Shown here one piece after another: positions 1-9,604 of a DNA stretch of 64,000 nucleotides; within the stretch, counting starts at the first letter, position 1; every line of letters begins with the position of its first letter. The notes under the pieces were generated by a model, which worked only from the letters and a program-made list of their open reading frames with translations, did no database searches and had not been told where the DNA came from. A program made the position numbers and the translations under genes. The DNA is taken from assembly GCF_001005215.1 (NCBI RefSeq), contig NZ_LBNQ01000040.1, forward strand, positions 101,854 to 165,853, given 5' to 3'. This stretch comes from Lampropedia cohaerens (lineage in GTDB: Bacteria > Pseudomonadota > Gammaproteobacteria > Burkholderiales > Burkholderiaceae_C).

Positions 1-200
1 ATCGCGACCATTGCGAATACAGCATCGAAGGGGTGACCTGCCGCGTACCCGAAGGCCATTATTTCGTCATGGGTGACAACCGCGACAATTCGCTGGATTC
101 GCGGGTCTGGGGCTTCGTACCCGAAGCCAACGTCGTTGGCCGGGCCGTTGTGGTCTGGATGAATTTCTCGGATCTGAGTCGCATCGGTAAAATTCGGTAA
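1..200 (+). CDS. lepB: Signal peptidase I, C-terminal part (5' end outside window)
   Basis: This is the 3' end of the inner-membrane protease that removes signal peptides from exported proteins. The 65 visible residues include [11 protein letters not shown] at visible residues 24-34, the conserved block near the C-terminus of the family, followed by a WGFVP segment and a short hydrophobic tail ending in TAA at 198-200. The catalytic Ser and Lys lie upstream and cannot be checked. It is followed closely by a DUF4845 gene, rnc and era, the usual betaproteobacterial order, which supports the call. Confidence 0.95.
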   Translation, partial: RDHCEYSIEGVTCRVPEGHYFVMGDNRDNSLDSRVWGFVPEANVVGRAVVVWMNFSDLSRIGKIR

Positions 201-260
201 CCGCGTGGCCGCTTGGCAGCTCGGTACCATCAGACCAATATGATTCGATTGAGGGCGGAC

Positions 261-659
261 ATGACTGCAGCGACCTTTCCCATTGCATTCCGGCGCAACC
301 TGCGCTTTGCTGCTACGCAGCGCGGTATTTCCTTCGTCAGCCTGTGCCTGCTGGTGGTGGTGCTGGTGTTTGCCGGCTATGTGGTATTTCGGACGGTGCC
401 GGTCGTCACCGAGTATCTGGCGATCCAGCGCGCCCTCAAGCAAGCGGCCACTGGCGCAACGGTACTCGAGGTGCGGCAGCTATTCGAGCGTCAGGCCAGC
501 ATCGATTACCTGGACCAGTATGCCGATCCCGTGCGTTCGCAGGACTTGTCTGTGACCAAGCAGAACGGGGTGGTCGTCGTCGAACTGGAGTACACCCGTG
601 AGGTTCCATTGTTTGGACCGGCGTATCTCACGTACAAGTTGCATGCCACCTCCAATTGA
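261..659 (+). CDS. DUF4845 membrane-anchored protein
   Basis: A small protein of unknown function of the DUF4845 type, commonly found between lepB and rnc in Betaproteobacteria. The ATG at 261 has a GAGGG Shine-Dalgarno at 251-255 and gives 132 residues; in-frame ATGs at 213 and 240 lack one. A basic N-terminus is followed by one transmembrane segment at about residues 23-43, after which a soluble, presumably periplasmic, alpha/beta domain ends in a strand-rich tail. Nothing in the sequence gives a catalytic activity. It is probably co-transcribed with lepB, rnc and era. Confidence 0.8.
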   Translation: MTAATFPIAFRRNLRFAATQRGISFVSLCLLVVVLVFAGYVVFRTVPVVTEYLAIQRALKQAATGATVLEVRQLFERQASIDYLDQYADPVRSQDLSVTKQNGVVVVELEYTREVPLFGPAYLTYKLHATSN

Positions 660-713
660 TGTCCACTTCCGCACGTCTGCCGGTCGCGTGCTCGTGGCAA
701 ACGTTTCCTACCA

Positions 714-1406
714 TTGAGCCAAGATTACACTGAGTTGCTTGCCCGTCTGGGGTGCACATTGCCACAGCCGCAGGTGTTGCGCCGTGCGCTGACGCACCGC
801 AGCCATTCGGCCGATCATAACGAGCGCCTGGAATTTCTGGGTGATGCCGTGCTCAACCTGTGCGTGTCGCGCTGGCTGATGCAGAAGCTGCCCGAGGCAA
901 CCGAAGGCGAGCTTTCTCGCACCCGCGCCAATCTCGTCAACGAGACCGCGCTGCACCGCATCGCATTGGATTTGCAGCTGCCGCAATACCTGCTCCTCGG
1001 AGAAGGCGAACGCAAGACTGGCGGACAGCTACGTCCATCGATTCTGGCAGATGCGGTCGAAGCGTTGATTGGCGCCATCTTCGAGAGCGCGGGGTATGAC
1101 CAGGCGCAGGCGGTGGTCGAGCGGTTGATGGGGGCCGTGGATCTATCCAGTACGGCGAGGGCCACGTCCAAGGACCCCAAGACCAGCCTGCAGGAGTGGC
1201 TGCAGGCCAAGCGCCTGCCGCTGCCGACATACAGCCTGTTGGGTGTCCATGGGCTGGAGCACCTGCAGACATTCGAGGTGCGTTGCGAGATCCCCAGCCA
1301 GAAGGTGTCGGCCACGGGAAAAGGGGCGTCGCGCAAGGCTGCTGAACAACAGGCTGCAGCGGCGACACTCGCACTGCTGGCCGCCAAGGAGAAACGTCGT
1401 GGATGA
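714..1406 (+). CDS. rnc: Ribonuclease III
   Basis: Double-strand-specific endoribonuclease that processes rRNA precursors and other structured RNAs in the cytoplasm. The signature [11 protein letters not shown] is at residues 37-47 and supplies the Mg-binding acidic residues; the second acidic pair is in [12 protein letters not shown] near residues 113-124. A double-stranded-RNA-binding domain occupies the C-terminus from about residue 155. The length, 230 aa, is normal. The start is TTG at 714 without a clear Shine-Dalgarno, so the exact start is less certain than the call. The stop overlaps the era start by 8 bp, which implies translational coupling. Confidence 0.97.
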   Translation: MSQDYTELLARLGCTLPQPQVLRRALTHRSHSADHNERLEFLGDAVLNLCVSRWLMQKLPEATEGELSRTRANLVNETALHRIALDLQLPQYLLLGEGERKTGGQLRPSILADAVEALIGAIFESAGYDQAQAVVERLMGAVDLSSTARATSKDPKTSLQEWLQAKRLPLPTYSLLGVHGLEHLQTFEVRCEIPSQKVSATGKGASRKAAEQQAAAATLALLAAKEKRRG

Positions 1407-2340
1407 TTCCCAATCTTCCGAGTCCGGAACGCTTGCATCCGCTGTCGGGCAGCGCTGTGGCATGATCGCGATCGTCGGTCGCCCCAATGTAGGCAAGTCG
1501 ACCTTGCTGAACGCGCTGGTGGGCCAGAAAATCAGTATCACATCTCGCAAGGCGCAGACCACGCGGCACCGCATTACTGGCATCCGCACCGAGGGCGATA
1601 CCCAGTACGTGTTCGTGGATACGCCCGGCTTTCAGACCAAGCACCAGTCGGCGCTGAACAAGTCACTGAACAAGGCCGTCACCGGTACCGTTGGCGATGT
1701 GGACCTGATCCTGTTCGTGGTCGAGGCGGGTTTCTTCTCGCTCAAGGATGCGCAGGTACTGGCGTTGATCCAGGGGCGCGCGCCGGTGATCCTGGTGGCC
1801 AACAAGCTCGATACCATGCACCGCCGCTCGGAACTGGCGCCGTGGCTGCAGGGCATGCAGCAGCGCCACGATTTTGCCGAATTCGTGCCGATGTCGGCCA
1901 AGGCACCCAAGGATGTCGCGCGCCTGCTGGAGATCTGTCGCAACTATCTGCCCCAGCAGGGCTGGTGGTACCAACCCGACGAATTGACGGACAAGAGCGA
2001 GCGCTTTCTGGCCGCAGAGATCGTCCGCGAGAAGCTGTTTCGTCTGACTGGCGACGAGTTGCCGTATACATCGACGGTGATGATCGACAAGTTCGACGAG
2101 GAACCTGGCAAGACTGCCAGCCGCATGCTGCGCATTGCCGCCAGCATCATTGTCGAGCGCGACGGCCACAAGGCCATGGTGATCGGCGAGAGGGGAGAGC
2201 GGCTCAAGCGTATCGGCACCGAGGCGCGCCAGGAGCTGGAAAAGCTCATGGACGCGAAGGTGTTTCTGGAGCTGTGGGTGAAGGTGCGCTCGGGCTGGTC
2301 CGACGATGCCGCGCGCTTGCGCTCCTACGGCTACGAGTGA
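1399..2340 (+). CDS. era: GTPase Era
   Basis: Ribosome-assembly GTPase that binds the 3' end of 16S rRNA in the small subunit. G1 is GRPNVGKS (residues 27-34), G3 is DTPG (74-77) and G4 is NKLD (135-138). A C-terminal KH domain contains the GERG loop. I chose GTG at 1399: it has an AAGGAG at 1386-1391 and gives 313 aa, the usual length. The reading frame is open much further upstream inside rnc, but that extension is a shadow. It overlaps rnc by 8 bp and is followed after 4 bp by recO, so rnc-era-recO is an operon. Confidence 0.97.
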   Translation: MDDSQSSESGTLASAVGQRCGMIAIVGRPNVGKSTLLNALVGQKISITSRKAQTTRHRITGIRTEGDTQYVFVDTPGFQTKHQSALNKSLNKAVTGTVGDVDLILFVVEAGFFSLKDAQVLALIQGRAPVILVANKLDTMHRRSELAPWLQGMQQRHDFAEFVPMSAKAPKDVARLLEICRNYLPQQGWWYQPDELTDKSERFLAAEIVREKLFRLTGDELPYTSTVMIDKFDEEPGKTASRMLRIAASIIVERDGHKAMVIGERGERLKRIGTEARQELEKLMDAKVFLELWVKVRSGWSDDAARLRSYGYE

Positions 2341-2344
2341 GGGC

Positions 2345-3127
2345 ATGGCGTCCGCCGCTCCGGTGCCCGCCCGCAGGTTCCGGCGGGCCAGCCGTCATCA
2401 TGCCTGGGTGCTGCACCAGTATCCGTACAGCGAATCCAGCCTGGTCGTGGAACTGTTCACCCGCGAACGTGGGCGCGTGGCCGTGGTTGCCCGCGGCGCG
2501 AAGAAGCCGACGTCGAACTTCCGCGCCTTGCTGCTGCCCTTTCAGCTGCTGCGCGTGGACTACAGCTACGACGACAGCGAGCACGGCGAGATCGGCGCCG
2601 TCCGCGCGGTCGAGCGGCTGCAGGGGCCGGCATCTCCGCGTGGTGAGGCCCTGCTGGCGGGGCTTTATCTCAACGAGTTGCTGATGCGCATGTTGGTGCG
2701 CGGCGATGTGCAGGCGGATGTTTTCGATGCCTTCAAGGCAACCTTGTTCGTGTTGTCGAACGACCCCGGCGAGGCACTGGAAACCTTGCTGCGGGCGTTC
2801 GAGCTCGTGATGCTGCGCCAGCTCGGGCTACTGCCGGATTTGTCGGTGCAGACCGTGGACCAGACACCACTGCAGCCCGAGCGTCGTTATGCGCTGATGC
2901 CAGAGGTAGGTCTGCACGCTGCCATGCCGGGGCAGCGAGGTTTGTCCGGTGCGCAGTGGCAGCTACTGCAGCAGGCGCTGCTTGCGCCCCAGCCGCTGGC
3001 CGCATGCATGCGTGCGTTGGGCGAGGATGCGGCAGCGCTCAAGCCGCAGCTGCGCAGTGCCTTTGCCCACTATCTGGGTGGTGAACTGGCTACGCAGCGC
3101 ATGATGCGTGGCCTGCGTGGACTATGA
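2345..3127 (+). CDS. recO: DNA repair protein RecO
   Basis: Recombination mediator that works with RecR to load RecA on gapped DNA. The N-terminal OB fold is recognisable from HHAWVLHQYPYSESS, followed by GRVAVVARGAKK, both typical of RecO, and then a helical domain. The usual RecO zinc cysteines are not obvious, which is common in Betaproteobacteria. The start at 2345 lies 4 bp after the era stop and gives 260 aa. In related genomes pdxJ and acpS normally follow; here a small membrane protein and a minus-strand hemH follow instead. Confidence 0.93.
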   Translation: MASAAPVPARRFRRASRHHAWVLHQYPYSESSLVVELFTRERGRVAVVARGAKKPTSNFRALLLPFQLLRVDYSYDDSEHGEIGAVRAVERLQGPASPRGEALLAGLYLNELLMRMLVRGDVQADVFDAFKATLFVLSNDPGEALETLLRAFELVMLRQLGLLPDLSVQTVDQTPLQPERRYALMPEVGLHAAMPGQRGLSGAQWQLLQQALLAPQPLAACMRALGEDAAALKPQLRSAFAHYLGGELATQRMMRGLRGL

Positions 3128-3136
3128 GCGCTGCCG

Positions 3137-3412
3137 ATGCATTGGTTTGAATTGTTGATGCATGGCATTGCACTGCTGATGCCGGCGTGGGCGCTTTCGC
3201 TGCTGTTCACAGGGGCGGCGCGCTGGCTCTGGCGCAAGCCTGGCTGGCGCGTTGACTGGTGGACCAATGCGCTGCTGCTGGGGGTGGCCGGATCTGTCTG
3301 GAGCCTGCTTGCACTCGTTTGGACGGGAGCGGACGGCAGTGTCGTCCAGTATGCGCTAATGGTCGTAGGCTATGCAGCCCTTCAGGCGTTGCTGATGCGC
3401 CAGTCGACGTAG
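3137..3412 (+). CDS. Small hypothetical membrane protein
   Basis: I do not recognise a family. The 91-residue product is largely hydrophobic, with probable transmembrane segments near residues 4-24, 44-63 and 70-86, separated by short Trp/Arg-rich loops. It starts 9 bp after the recO stop and is very likely read with the rnc-era-recO operon. It is convergent with hemH, whose stop codon lies 10 bp away. Codon use resembles its neighbours, which supports a real gene. Confidence 0.65.
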   Translation: MHWFELLMHGIALLMPAWALSLLFTGAARWLWRKPGWRVDWWTNALLLGVAGSVWSLLALVWTGADGSVVQYALMVVGYAALQALLMRQST

Positions 3413-3421
3413 AACCGATTC

Positions 3422-4465
3422 TCACATGTGCGCAGATGCTCCGTCCGTGCGCCAGCCAGCGAGGTTGGTCAGCACGATGTTGCGCAGCGCGTCGATCCAG
3501 ACAGGGTCGTCATTCAGGCACGGGATATAGCGGAATTCACGGCCGCCATTGGCCAGGAAGGCGTGCCGTACTTCCATATTGATTTCTTCGAGCGTTTCCA
3601 GGCAGTCGCTGGCAAAGCCCGGGCATAGGACGTCAATGGTCTTGATGCCATTGCGCGCAAGCGCCTCGACGGTCGGCTGCGTATAGGGCTGCAGCCATTT
3701 GGCTGGACCAAAACGCGACTGGAAAGTGACGGAATACTGCGTGGGCGCAAGGTTCAGGCGCTGCGCCAGCAGCCCTGCCGTCTGCAGACATTGTTGCGCA
3801 TAGGGATCTCCCAGCGCCACATTGCGCTGGGGAATGCCGTGAAAACTCAGCACCAGATGATCTGGGCGCCCGTGTTTCTGCCAGTGCCGGGTCACGGAGT
3901 GCTCCAGAGCCCGCAGGTAGCCGGCATCGGTGGCGTAGTCGCGCACGATGCGCAGTGCGGGAATGTTGCGCTGGCGCCCACACCAGGCGTTGACGGCATC
4001 CACCACGCTGGCCGTCGTGGTGCCCGAATACTGCGGGTAGAGCGGCACGACCAGCATGTGTGCAATTCCCTGGCGCTGCCACTGCTCCAGGGCGGTGGTG
4101 ATGCCGGGCTGGCCATAGCGCATGCCGACTTGCACGTCGACGTCGCTGACGCCAGCTTCACCCAGCCAGCCTCGCAGCATGGTGGCCTGCCGTTGCGTGT
4201 AGACGAGAAGCGGTGAGCCTTCTCCCTCGATCCAGACCTTGCGGTACTTTTGCGCCGACTCCTTGGGTCTACGGACCAGCACGATGCCGTGAAGAATGGG
4301 CTTCCAGAGCAGCCGCGGCAGCTCGACCACACGCCGGTCTCCGAGGAATTCGGCCAGGTAACGCCGCACGGCTGCGGGCTCGGGCGAATCGGGCGTGCCG
4401 AGGTTGCACAGCAGCACCCCAATGCGGCGTGGCGGTGCGGAAGTTTGCGAAAGGTCGGTTGCCAT
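3422..4465 (-). CDS. hemH: Ferrochelatase
   Basis: Inserts Fe(II) into protoporphyrin IX, the last step of heme b synthesis, at the cytoplasmic face of the inner membrane. The N-terminal block GVLLCNLGTPDSP, the metal-binding histidine in LSFHGIPQRN and the TFQSRFGPAKWL block are all family landmarks. I chose ATG at 4465 (347 aa); the frame extends to a TTG at 4483 but without better support. It is transcribed towards recO. HemA, the first step of the same pathway, is encoded about 7 kb away at 10792-12102. Confidence 0.96.
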   Translation of the reverse strand: MATDLSQTSAPPRRIGVLLCNLGTPDSPEPAAVRRYLAEFLGDRRVVELPRLLWKPILHGIVLVRRPKESAQKYRKVWIEGEGSPLLVYTQRQATMLRGWLGEAGVSDVDVQVGMRYGQPGITTALEQWQRQGIAHMLVVPLYPQYSGTTTASVVDAVNAWCGRQRNIPALRIVRDYATDAGYLRALEHSVTRHWQKHGRPDHLVLSFHGIPQRNVALGDPYAQQCLQTAGLLAQRLNLAPTQYSVTFQSRFGPAKWLQPYTQPTVEALARNGIKTIDVLCPGFASDCLETLEEINMEVRHAFLANGGREFRYIPCLNDDPVWIDALRNIVLTNLAGWRTDGASAHM

Positions 4466-4714
4466 GAGCGAAGCGCTGTGCAAAGAGAGGGAAGGCAGTC
4501 AGTCTACGTCTGTTTTGGCGGTCTGCCCGCGGAAGGCGGGTCGGGCTTGGGCATTGCCAGTTACCATTATTGATTATTCGTCAACAGTGCAGGGCAGCAC
4601 GGTGCGCGTGGCGAGCCCGGGCCGCTGTCCGGCAGTCGGATCGTGCGCCGTGCCATGTGGGACGCATGGCATGTGCCCTTGAGGCGATCTCCAACTTTCA
4701 GAGGTATTTCCCCC

Positions 4715-5581
4715 ATGACGGCGCGCAGCGATTTCCGTTTTTTTTCACACCACCAAGTGCGCTGGGCAGAGGTGGACATGCAACAGGTGGTGTTCAACGG
4801 GCATTACCTGCAATGGATCGACGACGCGATGACTGACTACTGGCGGGCGCTGGCAGTGCCTTATGCGCAGTCCATGGCGTTGCTGCGGGGCGAGTGGTAT
4901 GTGCGCAAGGCAGAGCTGCTCTACCATGCTCCGGCAACGCTTGATGACTGGCTGGCCATCGGACTGGCGATGCGTCGCATCGGTAACAGCTCGCTGCATA
5001 TCGATGTGGGTATTTTCCGCGGTGAGAAGCTGTTGACGCAGGCACAGATGGTGTATGTCTTCGCCGATCCGAGCACGCATACGGCCAGGCCGGTCCCCGA
5101 AGCGTTGCGGCAGGCACTGGCTGATTTTGAGGCCGGCGAGTCGGTGGTGCAGGTGCGCACGGGCAGCTGGCAGAGCCTGGGTGATGCGGCCGCTGCCGTG
5201 CGTAAGGCGGTATTCGTTGATGAACAGGGGTTTGCGCTGGAGGAGGAGTGGGACGGCCTGGATGCGCAGGCGCTGCATTGCGTACTGTTCAACTGCCTGC
5301 AGATGCCCGTGGCCGTCGGACGCATGCTGGTACATGCGCCGGGAATTGCCCGCGTCGGGCGGATGTGTGTCGTCAAGGCGTTGCGTGGCATGGCCTACGG
5401 TGCACAGGTGCTCGCTGCGCTGGAGCAGGCGGCCAGAACGCGCGGCGACCGGCAGATCGTGCTGCATGCGCAACTGGCAGCGCAGAGCTTTTACCGCCGT
5501 CAGGGCTACCAGCCCCATGGCGAAGTGTTCGATGAGGCAGGCGCGCCACACATCGAAATGGTCAAGTCGCTGCAGGATTAA
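4715..5581 (+). CDS. Fused YbgC/FadM-type acyl-CoA thioesterase and GNAT acetyltransferase
   Basis: Two domains in one 288-residue chain. Residues 1 to about 140 form a hotdog-fold acyl-CoA thioesterase of the YbgC/FadM type, recognised by VRWAEVDMQQVVFNGHYL, where the Asp is in the expected catalytic position. From about 145 to the end is a GNAT N-acetyltransferase (RKAVFVDEQGF, then VGRMCVVKALRGMAYGAQVL and SFYRRQGYQP, which fit the acetyl-CoA-binding core and the ElaA-like branch). ATG at 4715 has an AGAGG about 9 nt upstream. The reading frame is unbroken across the junction. Substrates are unknown; the fusion suggests that both act on acyl-CoA-derived compounds. Confidence 0.85.
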   Translation: MTARSDFRFFSHHQVRWAEVDMQQVVFNGHYLQWIDDAMTDYWRALAVPYAQSMALLRGEWYVRKAELLYHAPATLDDWLAIGLAMRRIGNSSLHIDVGIFRGEKLLTQAQMVYVFADPSTHTARPVPEALRQALADFEAGESVVQVRTGSWQSLGDAAAAVRKAVFVDEQGFALEEEWDGLDAQALHCVLFNCLQMPVAVGRMLVHAPGIARVGRMCVVKALRGMAYGAQVLAALEQAARTRGDRQIVLHAQLAAQSFYRRQGYQPHGEVFDEAGAPHIEMVKSLQD

Positions 5582-5591
5582 GGCTGGCGCG

Positions 5592-8585
5592 CTATTCTAC
5601 CGGCGAGTCGTCACTCGGAGCGCCGGGACGCTCTGCTGACACGGGGGCCCTTAGCATGGCTTCGAACTGTTCGACGGGCTGCGGTTTGCCGATGAAGAAG
5701 CCCTGCCAGTACAGGCAGCCGCAGGACTTGAGATAGTCGATCTGTTCGGGCGTTTCTATGCCTTCGGCGACGACACGCAGCCCCAGGCTGTGGCCGAGGC
5801 TGACGATGGTGCGCACGATGTTGGCATCGCCGGGCTTGGTGTTCAGATCCCGCACGAAGCTGCGGTCGATCTTGACCTCCGAGAGCGGCAGCCGTTGCAG
5901 GTAGCTCAGCGATGAATAGCCGGTGCCGAAATCGTCGAGGGAGAATCCCACGCCCATTGCGCTCAGGCGCGCCATGCGCTCGATGGCCTGGTCGATGTCC
6001 TCCAGCAGCACACCTTCGGTCAGTTCCAGGATCAGCCGGTGCGGGGACGCACCGGTGGCTGCCAACGCGTGCAGCACGTTGGCGACGAAGCTCTCTTGCT
6101 TGAACTGCTTGGGGCTGACGTTGACGGACAGGGTCAGATGCTGGGTGTGCGGATGCCGCGCCCAGGCTGCCAGCTGGCGGCAGGCCTGCATCAGCACCCA
6201 ATTGCCCAGCGGCAGGATCAGGTTGCTCTGTTCGGCGGTGGAGATGAAGCGATCCGGCGAGACGAAGGTGTCATCACCATGGCGCCAGCGCAGCAGCACC
6301 TCGGCACCGACGACGGTGTGGTCGTGCACCTGCGGCTGCAGATACAGTACGAACTGCCCCTGTGCAATGGCAGTGCGGATGTTTTCCTCAAGCTGCGATT
6401 CGGCGCTGGCGCTGGCCTGCATCTCGGCGTCGAAGAAGTGGGGCTTTTGCTGCTGCGTCTGGCGTGCCTGCTGCAGTGCCGTCTCGGCGCGGCGCAGCAG
6501 CTCGCTGGCGTCAATCTCGCGACCCGTAAAGGTGGTCACGCCGGTGTGTACGTCCAGGTACAGCGTGTGGGTGTCGATCTGGAAGGGTGCGCGCAGCGCG
6601 GCAATGACGGCGCTGCCGATGTCCTGGCTGACGCGTGCCGCCTCGTCCTCGTCGCCGTCAATGCCCGAGAGCAGGATGGCGAACTCCTCGGTGTCGGTAC
6701 GCGCAATGGTCTGGTCGGCAGGCACGACGGCGCGCAGCCGCTCAACGGTCTGCAGCAGCACGGTGGACGCCGTTGCGGCGCCCCGCTCGTCACGCAGGTT
6801 GCGCAGCTTGGCCAACCCAACCGTCAACAGCGCGTTCTGCCAATGACGTTGCTGGCTGGTCACCTGCGCCTGCTGCACGCGGTCCAGCAACAGGCGGCGG
6901 TTGGGCAGCTGGGTGGTGGCGTCATAGAAGGCCAGGCGGCGGATTTCCTCTTCTGCGTGTTTATGCGGCGTCAGATCAACCAGCGTCAGCACCATCTGAT
7001 CTTCCATGACGGTGCCCGCGAGTTCGACGAAACGCTGATTCGCCGGGGACTTGCCATGCAGTGCGAGCTCAAGCGGACGCAAAATGCCGTCCCGCGCGAT
7101 GGCGCCGGAAACTGTCTGGTGCCACCGTTCGGCCATTTTCTGCCGGTAGCTGTTGGAGGCGATCACGTGGTGCCACCAGTCATCGAGCGTCTGCAGGGCT
7201 GCGTCACCAAGGTTGGAGTACTGGCGGAAGCAGTCGTTCATGAAGGTGAACCGCATCTGGTTGTCGAGGATGCAGAGCCCGACGGGCAGCTGCTCGAACA
7301 CTTGCTGGCTTTTCTGGATGCGCTGCTGCAGCTGTGCCTGCAGCTTGCGGGCGCGGTCCTGGTCGAGCAGGATGACCATTTCACGGCTGATCAGTGTCGG
7401 CCTGTCTGCTTCGGCATGGGGCGTGATCGCATAGCGGATCTTGAGCACGTCCACCCAGACGTAGTGGCCCAGGTTGTGGGCCAGGCGGACATCGGCGACG
7501 CGCTCGTAGTCGTATTCCCGCGCCTGCGAGGCCAGCGTTTCCGGCTCGCGCAGCCGCGGCAGGTCTGAAGGATGCACCAGCGCATCCAGTGTCAGTCGAG
7601 TCATCGTCTCGCGGCTGTAGCCCAGCAGTTGGGTCAGCCTGGGAGACGGGTTGATGATGCGGCCGGTGTGGGCATCCAGTTCCGCAGCCGACAGCAAAGG
7701 GTGATGAATGAAGGCGAAGTAACGCAGCCAACCCTTGTAGGCATAGTCGTGGCTGCGTTGCACATGGTGGACGAGCAGTCGCTCCTTCTGGCGCCGCAGC
7801 GCTGCCAAGCCAATCAGCAAGGCCAGTCCCGCGCTGCCAAGCAGCAGGCCTGCGGCTGTGTCGCTCGTCCAGAATTGTGCAGGGATCGTGGCGAAGGAGA
7901 ACGCCAGCCGCACTGGCGCATCCGCGATCTGCACGGAACTGGCCAGCGTGTGCGAATCCAGCCATTGCAGCGACAGGTGCGCAGCTGCCGCGGGCAGGGC
8001 ATCGCCGTCGGTGATGACGTTCACATCGTCAATCAGTGCGGAAGACCAGGTGCCCCGCAGCAGGTCCGACCATGGCACCAGCATCCGTACGCCCACAGCT
8101 GCGCCATTCGCAGCGCCAAGCTGTGCCAGGTATTCCAGTCCCTCTGGCCTGCTTTGGGCAAGAATGCGATCCCCTGGGGACGCGGGCCACTCCACCAGTT
8201 CCAGCGTCGGTTGCGGCGCGGATGCCGACAGCGGAGAGGCGCGCCAAAGTGCGTCTGCCAAGGGCCGTAGGTCCTGTGGGGGAGCCTGCAAGGCGTAGCT
8301 GGTGCGCAGGTTCGCGAGAAACAACGCGTACGCATTGCCCCGCTGGTTCACATCGGCCAGCGCGGCGCTGGCATGGCGTTCGAGTTCTGCGTGCCACGCC
8401 TGTTGGCGCGCTGTCCACTGCGCATGCAGGAAAAAGCCGGCAGCCAGCACCAGCAGTGCCACCACGCCGCCAATCGCCAGCCAGAAGCCGCGCTGCGGCA
8501 GCGTCGCAGATGCTGGTGGTGAAAGCGGGGGGAGGATGGAATCAGGCACCGAGTGCACCGGGTAAGTGGGCGAATAGGGAGGCAC
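5592..8585 (-). CDS. Membrane-bound PAS-GGDEF-EAL signalling protein, probable c-di-GMP phosphodiesterase
   Basis: A 997-residue cyclic-di-GMP protein. Transmembrane segments near residues 34-54 and 240-260 bracket a periplasmic sensor region; two PAS-like regions follow (about 290-400 and 430-550), then a GGDEF domain (about 560-725) and an EAL domain (about 740-985). The GGDEF signature is degenerate (RTDTEEF), so cyclase activity is unlikely. In the EAL domain the signature is AEVLLRW, and the metal and catalytic blocks LELTEGVL, DDFGTGYSSL and KIDRSFV are intact, so phosphodiesterase activity is likely. It is convergent with the thioesterase-GNAT gene. Confidence 0.9.
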   Translation of the reverse strand: MPPYSPTYPVHSVPDSILPPLSPPASATLPQRGFWLAIGGVVALLVLAAGFFLHAQWTARQQAWHAELERHASAALADVNQRGNAYALFLANLRTSYALQAPPQDLRPLADALWRASPLSASAPQPTLELVEWPASPGDRILAQSRPEGLEYLAQLGAANGAAVGVRMLVPWSDLLRGTWSSALIDDVNVITDGDALPAAAAHLSLQWLDSHTLASSVQIADAPVRLAFSFATIPAQFWTSDTAAGLLLGSAGLALLIGLAALRRQKERLLVHHVQRSHDYAYKGWLRYFAFIHHPLLSAAELDAHTGRIINPSPRLTQLLGYSRETMTRLTLDALVHPSDLPRLREPETLASQAREYDYERVADVRLAHNLGHYVWVDVLKIRYAITPHAEADRPTLISREMVILLDQDRARKLQAQLQQRIQKSQQVFEQLPVGLCILDNQMRFTFMNDCFRQYSNLGDAALQTLDDWWHHVIASNSYRQKMAERWHQTVSGAIARDGILRPLELALHGKSPANQRFVELAGTVMEDQMVLTLVDLTPHKHAEEEIRRLAFYDATTQLPNRRLLLDRVQQAQVTSQQRHWQNALLTVGLAKLRNLRDERGAATASTVLLQTVERLRAVVPADQTIARTDTEEFAILLSGIDGDEDEAARVSQDIGSAVIAALRAPFQIDTHTLYLDVHTGVTTFTGREIDASELLRRAETALQQARQTQQQKPHFFDAEMQASASAESQLEENIRTAIAQGQFVLYLQPQVHDHTVVGAEVLLRWRHGDDTFVSPDRFISTAEQSNLILPLGNWVLMQACRQLAAWARHPHTQHLTLSVNVSPKQFKQESFVANVLHALAATGASPHRLILELTEGVLLEDIDQAIERMARLSAMGVGFSLDDFGTGYSSLSYLQRLPLSEVKIDRSFVRDLNTKPGDANIVRTIVSLGHSLGLRVVAEGIETPEQIDYLKSCGCLYWQGFFIGKPQPVEQFEAMLRAPVSAERPGAPSDDSPVE

Positions 8586-8734
8586 CAGCGCAACAGCGTG
8601 ACGTCTGCTGCCGGCGCGTGGCTGGCAGGCGATTATAGAAACATGCAGAAACAGTCAGCGACATTGGTCGTCCAGTGCCGGCCAATTCGGCGCTGCACGC
8701 GCGGTTGCCCACCTTGCGCAGCGCGGAAGGGCGA

Positions 8735-9604
8735 TCATGCACGAGGCCGGCAGGCGCCGGTGCAGCGCACATGGCCTGCCAGGTCGCGGCGAAAGTCAAT
8801 CTGCGCGTAACCCGCATCCGCAAGCATGGTGCGCACCGCATCGTGCTGCTGCCAGCCATGCTCAAGCAGCAGCCAGCCATTCGGCTGCAGCCAGAATGCA
8901 GCCTGCTTGATGATGGTGCGCAGATCCTGTAAACCGTCATCGCCAGCCACCAGCGCTGTCCGGGGTTCATGCTGCAACGCAGCCAGGTGGACATCGTTGT
9001 CTGCAATGTAGGGCGGGTTGGCCACGATCACGGCAAATTGGCCCGGTTCGCCGGCATCTTCCAGGGCCTGCAGCCAGCTGCCCTGCAGGAACCGCACCGG
9101 CAGCGCATGTCTGGCCGCGTTGGTCCGAGCCACCTGCAGTGCCGCAGGCGAGCGCTCTACCGCCACGACCTGCGCGTGCGGGCAGGCGTGCTGGATGGCC
9201 AGTGCCATGGCGCCGCTGCCGGTGCCCAGGTCGAGCACGCGCGGTGCAGGCTTTCCAGCCAGCAGCTCCAGTGCCCAATCCACCAGTATTTCGGTATCCG
9301 GACGGGGATCCAGCACGTCCGGGGTGATGTGCAGCTCAAGGCCGTAAAACTCCCTGCCCCCTGTCAGGTAGGCGATGGGTGAGCCCTGCAAGCGCGCATG
9401 CACCAGTGCCTGATATTGCAGCAGGGTGGGCGTCGCGACGGGCTCTTGGTCATGGCTGACCAGCCAGGCGCGCTCATGGGGCGAGCGCTGCAGCGCGTGC
9501 AGCAACAACATCTGGGCTTCCAGCCGCGGCAGGCCTTGTTGGCAGGCCTGTCGCAGGGCATCCGCCACGGATGGCTCGTCAGCAGGGGAGGAGTCGACCG
9601 TCAT
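8735..9604 (-). CDS. prmC: Peptide chain release factor glutamine methyltransferase
   Basis: Methylates the glutamine of the GGQ motif of release factors RF1 and RF2, using S-adenosylmethionine. The SAM-binding DLGTGSG is at residues 125-131 and the substrate-glutamine motif NPPY at 196-199. Length is 289 aa. Its ATG at 9602-9604 overlaps the stop codon of prfA, its own substrate, as ATGA, so the two are translationally coupled. The order hemA-prfA-prmC is conserved in many Proteobacteria. Confidence 0.96.
   Translation of the reverse strand: MTVDSSPADEPSVADALRQACQQGLPRLEAQMLLLHALQRSPHERAWLVSHDQEPVATPTLLQYQALVHARLQGSPIAYLTGGREFYGLELHITPDVLDPRPDTEILVDWALELLAGKPAPRVLDLGTGSGAMALAIQHACPHAQVVAVERSPAALQVARTNAARHALPVRFLQGSWLQALEDAGEPGQFAVIVANPPYIADNDVHLAALQHEPRTALVAGDDGLQDLRTIIKQAAFWLQPNGWLLLEHGWQQHDAVRTMLADAGYAQIDFRRDLAGHVRCTGACRPRA

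Noticed and set aside
6039..7568. A 509-codon plus-strand frame
   Set aside because: Shadow of the GGDEF/EAL gene on the other strand.
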